Positions 1 through 6,117 of a stretch of DNA of 7,281 nucleotides are shown here, one piece after another. The notes under the pieces were generated by a model, which saw only the letters and a list, made by a program, of their open reading frames with translations, ran no database searches and was not told where the DNA came from. The stretch comes from Ferruginibacter sp. (GTDB lineage: Bacteria > Bacteroidota > Bacteroidia > Chitinophagales > Chitinophagaceae): NCBI GenBank assembly GCA_025357775.1, contig JANXOQ010000148.1, positions 1 to 7,281 of the forward strand, read 5' to 3'. The translations under genes were made by a program, and so were the position numbers. The number at the start of each line of letters is the position of its first letter. Position 1 is the first letter of the stretch.

Positions 1-826
1 GCAATACCTGCAAAAGCGATACTGTAAATAAAACAATAACTGTAGTAAGCAAACCTTCGGCAACCCTAAGTGCAATAAACAATTGTGGTAGTAAAAGCAT
101 TGCTATCACAGCATCTGCATGTGTTATAAACGATAATATTACTAGTTATTATATTGCCTACGGCGATGGAACTACAGCTTTGGTTAATCCAAATAATACC
201 AATTATACTTATGCAAACTATGGTAGTTATACTATAAAATATGTAGCAAAAAGCAGCATTGGCTGTGCAAGCGATACGGTGTCTTTTCCTGTGCTGGTAA
301 AAGATAAACCGGTGGTATCGTTATCCGTTAATAGTAATAAGGATAGTGTGTGCTTGGGTAGTAGTTATATTATCACTGCTACTAGTTCCGTTGCTGCAAG
401 CACCATTACAAATTACACTTGGCTAAAAGATGGCGTAAACATCATTAACAATGCTAACAATTTAACAGAAAACAATACAACAGGAACTTACATTTACAGC
501 GTAATAGCTACCGCAGCCAATACTTGCAAAAGCGATACAGCAACTAAAATAATAACGGTAGTAAGCAAACCTTCGGCAACCCTAAGTGCAATAAACAATT
601 GTGGTAGTAAAAGCATTGCCATCACAGCATCTGCCAATGTTACAAACGATAATATTACTAGTTATTTTATTGCCTACGGCGATGGAACTACCGCTTTGGT
701 AAACCCAAATAATACCAACTATACTTATGCAAACTATGGCAGCTACACTTCAAAATATGTGGCAAAAAGTAGTGTGGGTTGTGCAAGCGATACTGCTTTT
801 TATAATGTGGTAGTAAAAGATAAACC
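1..826 (+). repeat. Tandem 516-bp (172-codon) repeat within the secreted-protein gene
   Basis: Positions 1-310 realign with 517-826 at a constant offset of 516 bp. By eye I count 22 mismatches over the first 240 aligned positions, and divergence rises sharply after about 276/792. The second half of the unit (about 311-516) matches about 827-1035 only at the protein level: both carry an NYTWL core and end in C-x-SDT. The offset is a multiple of three, so the duplication keeps the frame. The repeat runs off the left edge, so more copies may lie upstream. Confidence 0.92.
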
Positions 827-2081
827 AACGCTTAGCATTACCTACAATAATAATGCTTGCGACACTACCAATTTTACACTTACTGCAAATGCAACTGTAA
901 ATGGTTCTACCATTAATAACTACACTTGGCTACGCAATGGAATATTGCTTCCTATCACAATCAACCAATTAACCGATAACCAATCAACCAATAACTACAC
1001 CTACAAAGTGCTAACCACCGCTACCACAGGCTGCCCAAGCGATACCGTTACGCAATTAGTAACAGTACAACGTTACCCTAAAACTATATTTACGGCAGGC
1101 AGTGGTTGCGTGGGAAAACCAATTGTAATTACCAATAACAGCATCAACAACAATACCAACAATAGCTTGCTGTATGCTTGGCGTACAAGCGATGCACAAA
1201 ATAGCAATGCTGTAGTACCAAATTTTAGTTTTGGCACAAGTGGAAATAAAAGCATTACCCTAAAAACCACTACTAGCAATGGCTGTGCCGATAGCCTTAC
1301 AAAACCTATTACCATAGAGGATTATCCTGTAGCTAATTTTACCATTACCGAAGCTTGCTTGGGCAAAGTGCTTGCCATTACAAACAGCAGCACAGATGCA
1401 ATATCAAATTATAATTGGAGTACCAATAATAACCAAACTAGCAATGCTACATTACCCAATTTTATTTTTAATACTGTAGGTAATTACGATATAAAACTAC
1501 AAGTAGCCACTGCCAATAATTGTACCAACGGTATTACAAAACAAACTACCATACAGGCAGTAAAAATAAAAACTACTCCTGCTGTAGATACCATAGTACA
1601 AGTAAACCAAACGCTGCAATTAAATACCACAGGTGCATCAAGTTACACATGGCTGCCAAGTAGCAACCTTAATAATGCCTTAAGCAGTAGCCCAATTTTT
1701 ACGGCAAGTACCACAGGTATTTATCCTTTAAAAGTAGAAGGTACAACCGCAGCAGGATGCAAAGGCACTGCAAATATTGTAGTAAAAGTATTTGCTGCCA
1801 ATAATTATATATGGATACCCAATGCTTTTACACCAAACAACGATAACCTAAACGATAGGCTACGCCTTACTTGTAGCGGCTTACAAAGCCTTACCAACTT
1901 TGCCATTTATAACCGATATGGAGAACTTTTATACCAACAAAATAACTGTAATTCCATTGGCTGGGATGGTACATACAAAGGTAAACTACAGCCACAAGGT
2001 GTCTATGTATACACATGGCAAGGCACAGACTACAAAGGAAATGCTGTGAATGGAAAGGGTACAATTATGCTAGTGCAGTAG
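1..2081 (+). CDS. Secreted Ig/PKD-repeat protein with T9SS type B C-terminal sorting domain (5' partial)
   Basis: The reading frame (codons starting at position 3) is open from the left edge to TAG at 2079-2081, so the visible 692 residues are the C-terminal part of a larger protein; the TTG at 180 is an internal codon, not a start. Residues about 1-360 are Asn/Thr/Ser-rich Ig/PKD-like modules of roughly 85 residues, each with an early Cys and a late 'C.SDT' Cys that could form a disulfide (inferred). They form two copies of a 172-residue double module. Residues about 360-520 hold two PKD-like modules (W...F.F...G...I.L...GC), and about 520-598 an Ig-like module. Residues about 600-692 begin IPNAFTPNNDNLND and contain YNRYGELLY, WDGTYKG and GVYVYTW, the hallmarks of the gliding-motility-associated (CHU_C/TIGR04131-type) domain used for type IX secretion. 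The protein is therefore probably exported and surface-attached or released; an adhesin or matrix role is inference. No catalytic domain is visible. A terminator-like hairpin follows. Confidence 0.9.
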   Translation, partial: NTCKSDTVNKTITVVSKPSATLSAINNCGSKSIAITASACVINDNITSYYIAYGDGTTALVNPNNTNYTYANYGSYTIKYVAKSSIGCASDTVSFPVLVKDKPVVSLSVNSNKDSVCLGSSYIITATSSVAASTITNYTWLKDGVNIINNANNLTENNTTGTYIYSVIATAANTCKSDTATKIITVVSKPSATLSAINNCGSKSIAITASANVTNDNITSYFIAYGDGTTALVNPNNTNYTYANYGSYTSKYVAKSSVGCASDTAFYNVVVKDKPTLSITYNNNACDTTNFTLTANATVNGSTINNYTWLRNGILLPITINQLTDNQSTNNYTYKVLTTATTGCPSDTVTQLVTVQRYPKTIFTAGSGCVGKPIVITNNSINNNTNNSLLYAWRTSDAQNSNAVVPNFSFGTSGNKSITLKTTTSNGCADSLTKPITIEDYPVANFTITEACLGKVLAITNSSTDAISNYNWSTNNNQTSNATLPNFIFNTVGNYDIKLQVATANNCTNGITKQTTIQAVKIKTTPAVDTIVQVNQTLQLNTTGASSYTWLPSSNLNNALSSSPIFTASTTGIYPLKVEGTTAAGCKGTANIVVKVFAANNYIWIPNAFTPNNDNLNDRLRLTCSGLQSLTNFAIYNRYGELLYQQNNCNSIGWDGTYKGKLQPQGVYVYTWQGTDYKGNAVNGKGTIMLVQ

Positions 2082-2099
2082 GGTTGGTGAAGGTGGGTT

Positions 2100-2138
2100 A
2101 AATCATAAATACTTTTACGATTTTTCCAATATTTTTTT
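2100..2138 (+). terminator. Terminator-like hairpin after the secreted-protein gene
   Basis: Starting 19 nt after the stop codon, AAATC-A-TAAA (2100-2109) can pair with TTTA-C-GATTT (2114-2123), with one A/C mismatch and a 4-nt loop. It is followed by TT, a short interruption and a run of seven T (2132-2138). The stem is AT-rich and the T run is not directly adjacent, so this is a plausible but weak intrinsic terminator. Confidence 0.5.
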
Positions 2139-2188
2139 GTACCAATTAATTTATAAAACTGCATAAATATAACGTTCCAATAAATTAC

Positions 2189-2196
2189 TATATTTG
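2189..2196 (+). promoter_or_regulatory. Bacteroidota-type -7 element (TATATTTG) for mntA-hepT
   Basis: TATATTTG is an exact match to the TAnnTTTG -7 consensus of Bacteroidota primary-sigma promoters. It ends 4 nt before the ATG at 2201, so the predicted transcript would start at or next to the start codon (leaderless or nearly so). I see no convincing TTG -33 element at the expected distance upstream, and such 8-mers arise by chance in AT-rich DNA. Confidence 0.5.
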
Positions 2197-2200
2197 TTTT

Positions 2201-2491
2201 ATGTTTGAATTGAACGATATAATAGCGACTTTAATTCGGTTAAAACCAGAATTAATGGAGAAATACAATATTTCTTCATTAGGGCTTTTTGGTTCAGTTG
2301 TCAGAAGAGACTTTACACAAACAAGTGATGTAGACATTATTGTGGAATTTGCAAAGCCAATAGGAATTGAATTTGTAGATTTAGCTGATTTTATAGAAAT
2401 GCATCTCAAAAAAAGAGTAGATCTAGTTTCCAAAAAAGGAGTAAAGCCTTTGTATTTTGAACAGATTAAATCAGAGATTGTTTATGTCTAA
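2201..2491 (+). CDS. mntA: MntA-type minimal nucleotidyltransferase antitoxin
   Basis: This 96-residue protein is a minimal nucleotidyltransferase of the MNT family. It has the signature GS-x10-DxD (G31-S32, D43, D45), and a third acidic residue lies in KRVDLV (D74), completing the usual metal-binding triad. Length matches the family. In characterised MntA/HepT pairs this enzyme transfers AMP from ATP onto a tyrosine of the HEPN toxin and so neutralises it; that activity here is inferred from the family. The stop codon overlaps the start of the next gene by 8 nt, the tight coupling typical of these modules. I chose the ATG at 2201 because it gives the family length and follows a -7 element directly; no Shine-Dalgarno sequence is present. 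It sits between a T9SS surface-protein gene and housekeeping genes, consistent with a mobile accessory module, although no mobility genes are visible. Confidence 0.9.
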   Translation: MFELNDIIATLIRLKPELMEKYNISSLGLFGSVVRRDFTQTSDVDIIVEFAKPIGIEFVDLADFIEMHLKKRVDLVSKKGVKPLYFEQIKSEIVYV

Positions 2492-2822
2492 AAGAACGCC
2501 TAGTTTATTAATTACCGATATAAAAGAAAGTTGCAATAAAATACTTGACTACACATTTGGATTAACTTTTGAAGAGTTTATAAATGACAGCCGAACGGTA
2601 GATGCTGTTATTCGAAATTTTGAAATTATTGGTGAAGCGGCAAATCGACTCCCTGACGATTTTAAAGAAAATTTTGAAAACATTGATTGGCATAGAATTA
2701 GAGGTTTTAGAAATAGAATTGTACATGACTATGCAGGAATAGATTATTCGATTGTTTGGGAAATAAAAGAGAATTATTTAAAACAACTTTTAACGTCTAT
2801 TGAAGCTTTACATTTAAAATAA
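2484..2822 (+). CDS. hepT: HepT-like HEPN-domain ribonuclease toxin (DUF86 family)
   Basis: From ATG 2484 the protein has 112 residues and is mostly helical. It carries the HEPN RNase motif R-x4-H-x-Y as RNRIVHDY: R76 and H81 are the expected catalytic residues, and Y83 is the tyrosine equivalent to the one AMPylated by MntA in the characterised Shewanella pair. Upstream it has the DUF86-type segment DAVIRNFEIIGEAANRL (residues 40-56), normal for the family. A TTG at 2457 would add nine residues but lies inside mntA; the ATG at 2484, with an 8-nt overlap of the mntA stop, is more typical. Translation is probably coupled to mntA because no separate ribosome site is visible. The module is a predicted type VII toxin-antitoxin system in which the toxin cleaves RNA. 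All residues needed for toxicity and its control appear intact, so I do not regard it as degenerate. Confidence 0.9.
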   Translation: MSKRTPSLLITDIKESCNKILDYTFGLTFEEFINDSRTVDAVIRNFEIIGEAANRLPDDFKENFENIDWHRIRGFRNRIVHDYAGIDYSIVWEIKENYLKQLLTSIEALHLK

Positions 2823-2861
2823 AAAGCCTCTATTGTAAATGTGCAGTCAAGATTTTTTAAT

Positions 2862-2880
2862 AAATAACTAAGTGTTATTT
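2862..2880. terminator. AT-rich hairpin between convergent hepT and msrB
   Basis: AAATAAC (2862-2868) and GTTATTT (2874-2880) form a perfect 7-bp stem with a 5-nt loop, in the 103-bp gap between two converging genes. A run of six T lies just before it on the + strand, and the stem's second arm ends in T's. It could serve as a weak bidirectional terminator, but the stem has only one G-C pair and no clean T tract follows. Confidence 0.35.
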
Positions 2881-2925
2881 TATTGAAATAATAAAATGAA
2901 AACAGTATTAAAAAATAATTTTTGG

Positions 2926-3294
2926 TCAGTTATTTACCCCTTTTACAAACCTCATAGAAATACTATTTACACAATGCCTAGTATTTTTTTCAGTAAACCG
3001 CTCCCCTTTAAACACATGCCCAAGATGACCACCACAATTGTTACATACAATTTCTGTTCTACTTCCATCCTCATCAGGTAAATGTTTTACAGCACCTTTT
3101 ATTTCATCATCAAAACTCGGCCAGCCACAATGGCTATCAAATTTACTTTCTGATGTATACAATTCAGCATTGCATTGACGACAAATATATGTACCCACTT
3201 CTTTATTGTTTGTATACTCTCCTACAAAAGGTCGTTCCGTTCCTTTTTGTACAATAACATATTCTTCTTGCGGTGTAAGTTTGTTTAATTGCAT
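2926..3294 (-). CDS. msrB: Peptide-methionine (R)-S-oxide reductase MsrB
   Basis: This 122-residue protein is a complete single-domain SelR/MsrB. It reduces the R-sulfoxide of protein methionine back to methionine, using thioredoxin, in the cytoplasm. Diagnostic features are the zinc-binding pairs C38-x2-C41 and C84-x2-C87, the segment SHCGWPSF (54-61), GGHLGHVF (88-95), and the catalytic motif RHCVNS with C108 as the nucleophile. RHCVNS differs from the commoner RYCINS/RYCVNS only at the second position. C56 in HCGWPSF is a candidate resolving cysteine; I am less sure of that. There is no fused MsrA domain and no msrA gene in the window. It lies 19 nt downstream of mnmG on the same strand with no promoter-like element between, so it is probably the second gene of an mnmG-msrB transcript. 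Confidence 0.95.
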   Translation of the reverse strand: MQLNKLTPQEEYVIVQKGTERPFVGEYTNNKEVGTYICRQCNAELYTSESKFDSHCGWPSFDDEIKGAVKHLPDEDGSRTEIVCNNCGGHLGHVFKGERFTEKNTRHCVNSISMRFVKGVNN

Positions 3295-3313
3295 CTTGTA
3301 AAATTTAGATTTT

Positions 3314-5182
3314 TTACCTTCCCATATACACCATCAATATTTGTACATCACTTGGGTTTACTCCGCTTATGCGGCTTGCTTGCCCTAGGGTACGTGGTTG
3401 TATTTTTTTAAATTTTTGCTTGGCTTCGTTTCCTAAACTTACCAATTTTTCATAATTAAAATCGTACGGTATAGCAAGGTTTTCCAATTGGCTCATTTTT
3501 TCTACCAATTCTTTTTCTTTTTCTATATAAGTAAAATATTTAATTTGTATTTCCGCCTGTTCTATTACCTCGGTCGAAAATTGTTGCAAGGCTTCTTTTA
3601 CTATAGCTACTTTTTGCATCATTTCAAAAAGTGTAATATTTGGTCGCAATAAAATTTGTCCCAGTTTTTGCCTAAAGGCTAATGGTGCAGAATTTACCGA
3701 TACCAAATACTCATCTGCATCTATTGCATTGATAGCTAATGTATTAATTAATTCTATAGCTTCTTCTACTTGTTTTCTTTTGGCTAAAACATTATCCATA
3801 CGCTCTTGTGAAGCCAATCCTAACCTATAACTTAGTTCTGTAAGGCGTAAATCTGCATTATCTTGGCGCAACAATGTTCTAAATTCAGCCCTGCTGGTGA
3901 ACATTCTATATGGTTCGTCTGTTCCTTTATTTATAAGGTCATCAATCAATACTCCAATATATGCTTCGCTTCGCTTTAATACAAAAGAGGATTCATCCTT
4001 CGTTGCCAAATGGGCATTTATACCTGCCATTAAGCCTTGGCAAGCAGCTTCTTCATAACCAGTTGTACCATTTATTTGCCCAGCAAAGAATAAATTCTTT
4101 ATCAATTTGGTTTCTAAACTTACTGTAAGCTGAGTTGGTGGAAAGAAATCGTATTCTATAGCATAACCAGGCCTAAACATTTTACAGTTTTCAAAACCGG
4201 CTACTTTTCTTAGTGCTTTTATTTGTACTTCTTCGGGTAAAGAAGATGAAAATCCATTCACATATATCTCTACAGTATTCCATCCTTCAGGCTCTACAAA
4301 CAATTGGTGTCTTTCTCTTTCTGCAAATCTGTTTATTTTATCTTCTATACTTGGGCAATAACGTGGGCCTGTGCCTTGTATACGCCCTTGAAACATCGGA
4401 CTGCTTTCAAAACCTGTTTTTAAAATATCGTGTACTTCTTGGTTAGTGTAGGTTATCCAACAACTTCTTTGTGCACTAGCTTTTGGCATGTTTACCTTTT
4501 GATAACTAAATCCTACAATTTCTTCATCGCCTTTTTGTTCTTCCATTTTGGAGTAATCCAAGCTACGTCCATCTATACGAGCAGGAGTACCTGTTTTTAA
4601 ACGAGCCGTTTCAAAGCCTAAGTCCACCAATTGTTCGGTAATTCCTGTTGCTGCTTTTTCTGCAACCCTTCCCCCACCAAAGTTCTTTTCTCCAATATGT
4701 ATTACGCCATTTAAGAAAGTGCCGTTTGTAAGTACTACCGATTTACTATAAATTTTATGTCCTAGCCCTGTAATTACTCCTTTTACCACCCCTTCTTCTA
4801 CTATCAAATTATATACGGTATCTTGATAAAAATCTACATTTTCTGTCTGCTCTAGCATTTCTCTCCATGTTTGGGCAAAAAGCATACGATCACTTTGTGC
4901 TCTTGGGCTCCACATAGCTGGCCCTTTTGAGCGATTAAGCATGCGAAATTGTATCATACTCTTATCGGTTACAATCCCACTATACCCACCAAGTGCGTCT
5001 ATTTCTCTTACTATTTGTCCTTTTGCTATTCCTCCCATGGCAGGGTTGCAACTCATTTGAGCAATGGTTTGCATATTCATGGTTATAAGCAATGTTTTAC
5101 TTCCCATATTAGCCCCTGCGGCAGCGGCTTCACAACCTGCATGTCCTGCACCTACTACAATAATATCATATTTTGGAAACAT
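3314..5182 (-). CDS. mnmG: tRNA uridine-5-carboxymethylaminomethyl(34) synthesis enzyme MnmG (GidA)
   Basis: At 622 residues this is a full-length MnmG, the FAD-dependent partner of MnmE. Together they install (carboxymethyl)aminomethyl groups at C5 of wobble U34 in several tRNAs, using methylenetetrahydrofolate and GTP hydrolysis by MnmE. The N-terminus has the dinucleotide-binding GAGHAG (11-16). C45 in SCNPAMGG and C276 in [10 protein letters not shown] correspond to the two functional cysteines of the family. The second family signature, [17 protein letters not shown], spans 367-383. The C-terminal helical domain that contacts MnmE and tRNA is present, with [11 protein letters not shown] close to the end. 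The ATG at 5182 gives the family's usual start ([13 protein letters not shown]) and has a -7 promoter element only 4 nt upstream. MnmE is not in the window. The next gene upstream on this strand is the HNH gene rather than ybeY, an unusual interruption if my recollection of ybeY-mnmG neighbourhood in Bacteroidota is right. Confidence 0.98.
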   Translation of the reverse strand: MFPKYDIIVVGAGHAGCEAAAAGANMGSKTLLITMNMQTIAQMSCNPAMGGIAKGQIVREIDALGGYSGIVTDKSMIQFRMLNRSKGPAMWSPRAQSDRMLFAQTWREMLEQTENVDFYQDTVYNLIVEEGVVKGVITGLGHKIYSKSVVLTNGTFLNGVIHIGEKNFGGGRVAEKAATGITEQLVDLGFETARLKTGTPARIDGRSLDYSKMEEQKGDEEIVGFSYQKVNMPKASAQRSCWITYTNQEVHDILKTGFESSPMFQGRIQGTGPRYCPSIEDKINRFAERERHQLFVEPEGWNTVEIYVNGFSSSLPEEVQIKALRKVAGFENCKMFRPGYAIEYDFFPPTQLTVSLETKLIKNLFFAGQINGTTGYEEAACQGLMAGINAHLATKDESSFVLKRSEAYIGVLIDDLINKGTDEPYRMFTSRAEFRTLLRQDNADLRLTELSYRLGLASQERMDNVLAKRKQVEEAIELINTLAINAIDADEYLVSVNSAPLAFRQKLGQILLRPNITLFEMMQKVAIVKEALQQFSTEVIEQAEIQIKYFTYIEKEKELVEKMSQLENLAIPYDFNYEKLVSLGNEAKQKFKKIQPRTLGQASRISGVNPSDVQILMVYMGR

Positions 5183-5186
5183 GAAG

Positions 5187-5194
5187 CAAAGTTA
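5187..5194 (-). promoter_or_regulatory. Bacteroidota-type -7 element (TAACTTTG) for mnmG
   Basis: Read on the minus strand, TAACTTTG matches TAnnTTTG exactly and its G lies 4 nt before the mnmG ATG, the same spacing as at mntA. Transcription would begin at or beside the start codon, implying a leaderless mRNA. No clear TTG -33 element was found at the usual distance. Confidence 0.5.
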
Positions 5195-5222
5195 CGAGTT
5201 GGGGAGTTATGGATGGTTTTGA

Positions 5223-5258
5223 TGTGTGTGGACATTGGCTACGGGTGTTTACACACAC
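5223..5258. repeat. GTGTGTG/CACACAC inverted repeat upstream of mnmG
   Basis: GTGTGTG (5224-5230) is complementary to CACACAC (5252-5258) with a 21-nt loop. Inside the loop region GTGTTTACAC (5245-5254) forms a competing small palindrome. The pair lies 40-75 nt upstream of the mnmG start codon, in the 193-bp gap after the HNH gene. It may be part of the HNH gene's terminator region or an operator; neither is proven, and simple TG/CA tracts pair easily by chance. Confidence 0.35.
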
Positions 5259-5292
5259 GGTCTACAGTTTTCGCCTGTGGTTGCTTAAATTA

Positions 5293-5307
5293 AACTCCTT
5301 CAGAGTT
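5293..5307. repeat. Small palindrome AACTC-cttca-GAGTT downstream of the HNH gene
   Basis: AACTC (5293-5297) and GAGTT (5303-5307) form a 5-bp stem with a 5-nt loop. A second short stem, GAGC-ttc-GCTC, follows at 5319-5329. Both lie between the HNH stop codon (5376) and the mnmG start. On the minus strand these are the only hairpins I see that could end HNH transcription, but no T tract follows either, so I do not call a terminator. Confidence 0.3.
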
Positions 5308-5375
5308 CGTTTTAGATAGAGCTTCGCTCATATTTTCGAGTCTATTCTCTAATAAAATGCGTTGAGGTTGAGTTT

Positions 5376-5990
5376 CTATCCAAACTTTCTTAGTATTTCT
5401 CTTTCCAATAAAACATCTTTAAATGAGACACCCCTATTCATTTGTGCAAATTCAGCCGCAGATAAACTGTACATTATTTCAAAATCTGCTTCCCGTGCAT
5501 TAATAAACGCTTCTATTTTTGGTTCGCTTACGATATTAGACACTTCTATTTCATCTATTTTAGCCAACATTTTGGTACAAAGAAAGTAACTAGTGTTTCT
5601 ATGTAACGTTTCGAAGTATGCTTTTACTGCAATAACATCTATTCTATTACCTCTTACTTTGTTTAATTCAACTTTTTCAACTCGTATGTTTATGAAATTC
5701 CAGCACAGTTTTAAGTCTTCTTCCTTTTCAAAATCAAAGTAAGCCACGGGTACTATATGATCAAACTGCCATTTAGAGGCAAAGTTTTCCCAATTCAAAT
5801 CTTCAGTAAACTGAATTTCTATCCATTGTCTAAAGCTATTTATATCTAATCCAAAATATGGTGCATAGTTTTCGCTGATTTGTTTTTCTAAAACGTATCT
5901 TCTTAATGCTTGTTGCCATTTTCTTTTGTCTCTAAATTTTATCAAAGCATCTGTAACCTCTAATTTTGGTGTCCATTTTTTTCTAGTCAT
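5376..5990 (-). CDS. Stand-alone HNH-endonuclease-like protein
   Basis: I do not recognise a named family for this 204-residue protein, but residues 53-116 match the pattern of phage-type HNH nucleases. That pattern is an FRQWIE-QF helix, then N66-W67-E68-N69, W74-x2-D77-H78-I-x-P81, a CWN (96-98), N101, and N110-K-V-R113-G114-N. D77-H78 would be the general-base/metal pair, and N101 and N110 the later motif positions; the 9-residue N-to-N spacing agrees with the phage pattern N-L-Q-P-L-...-N-x-x-K-G as I know it. There is no Cys4 zinc knuckle. The basic N-terminus (RKKW...KRKWQQALRR) could bind DNA. Residues 117-204 are an extension of unknown function. No signal peptide or membrane segment is visible. 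Neighbours are ybeY upstream and mnmG downstream, with no methylase, integrase or other phage gene. DNA cleavage is inferred; a lone accessory, phage-derived or defence nuclease are all possible. Confidence 0.72.
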   Translation of the reverse strand: MTRKKWTPKLEVTDALIKFRDKRKWQQALRRYVLEKQISENYAPYFGLDINSFRQWIEIQFTEDLNWENFASKWQFDHIVPVAYFDFEKEEDLKLCWNFINIRVEKVELNKVRGNRIDVIAVKAYFETLHRNTSYFLCTKMLAKIDEIEVSNIVSEPKIEAFINAREADFEIMYSLSAAEFAQMNRGVSFKDVLLEREILRKFG

Positions 5991-6007
5991 TATTAAATCT
6001 TATCTTT

Positions 6008-6102
6008 TGTTTCGGGCAGAAACTGTGATTCGTGGAACAAAAGTAATATTATTTTTTGGGGGGTGGGTATGTTTCTGTGGGAAACTGTGATTCGTGGAAC
6101 AA
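6008..6102. repeat. Pair of short direct repeats with a conserved stem and variable loop
   Basis: Two copies, at 6008-6040 and 6070-6102, lie 62 bp apart. Each reads TGTTTC, five variable bases, then GAAAC and CTGTGATTCGTGGAACAA; the C is shared, so the identical 3' block is 22 nt (6019-6040 and 6081-6102). GTTTC and GAAAC are complementary, giving a 5-bp stem in each copy, while the loops differ (GGGCA versus TGTGG). Between the copies is an AT-rich stretch followed by a G run. Both copies lie in the 127-bp gap between ybeY and the HNH gene. The element's family is unknown to me. Confidence 0.85.
6038..6045 (-). promoter_or_regulatory. Bacteroidota-type -7 element (TACTTTTG) for the HNH gene
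   Basis: On the minus strand TACTTTTG fits TAnnTTTG exactly, 47 nt before the HNH start codon at 5990. Its TTG end overlaps the conserved block of the right-edge repeat copy at 6008-6040, so the predicted transcript would start inside that repeat and carry the GTTTC/GAAAC stem in its leader. No confident -33 element is seen. Confidence 0.45.
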
Positions 6103-6117
6103 GGTATATTTAGGTTA

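Noticed and set aside
180..180. TTG at 180 as the start of the first gene.
   Set aside because: The same frame is open to the left edge and encodes the preceding repeat copy, so the gene begins outside the window.
1073..1315. Open frame on the minus strand inside the secreted-protein gene.
   Set aside because: It is the shadow of PKD-like modules; the hydrophobic translation comes from complementing Asn/Thr codons and is not a membrane protein.
2201..2822. A larger mobile element carrying the MntA/HepT module.
   Set aside because: No transposase, integrase, terminal inverted repeats or target-site duplication could be found around 2140-2900.
2896..3081. Open frame of 61 codons on the + strand.
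   Set aside because: It overlaps the catalytic end of msrB on the opposite strand, which explains the sequence fully.
4949..5293. Open frame of 114 codons on the + strand over the start of mnmG.
   Set aside because: It is antisense to the conserved FAD-binding region of mnmG and its translation has no recognisable features.
3314..5375. Replication origin next to mnmG (gidA lies near oriC in many bacteria).
   Set aside because: I found no cluster of DnaA boxes; the nearest, TTATCCAACA at about 4452, is inside coding sequence. No dnaA, mnmE, rsmG or parAB genes are present.
6051..6067. T run followed by GGGGGG-T-GGG as a G-quadruplex or terminator.
   Set aside because: Only one long and one short G tract are present, too few for a confident quadruplex, and the T run precedes the G-rich part on the + strand instead of following a stem.
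6019..6102. Two identical 22-nt repeats separated by 40 nt resemble a minimal CRISPR unit.
   Set aside because: There are only two copies, no cas gene is nearby, and conservation extends outward into the stem with a variable loop, which fits a different kind of repeat.
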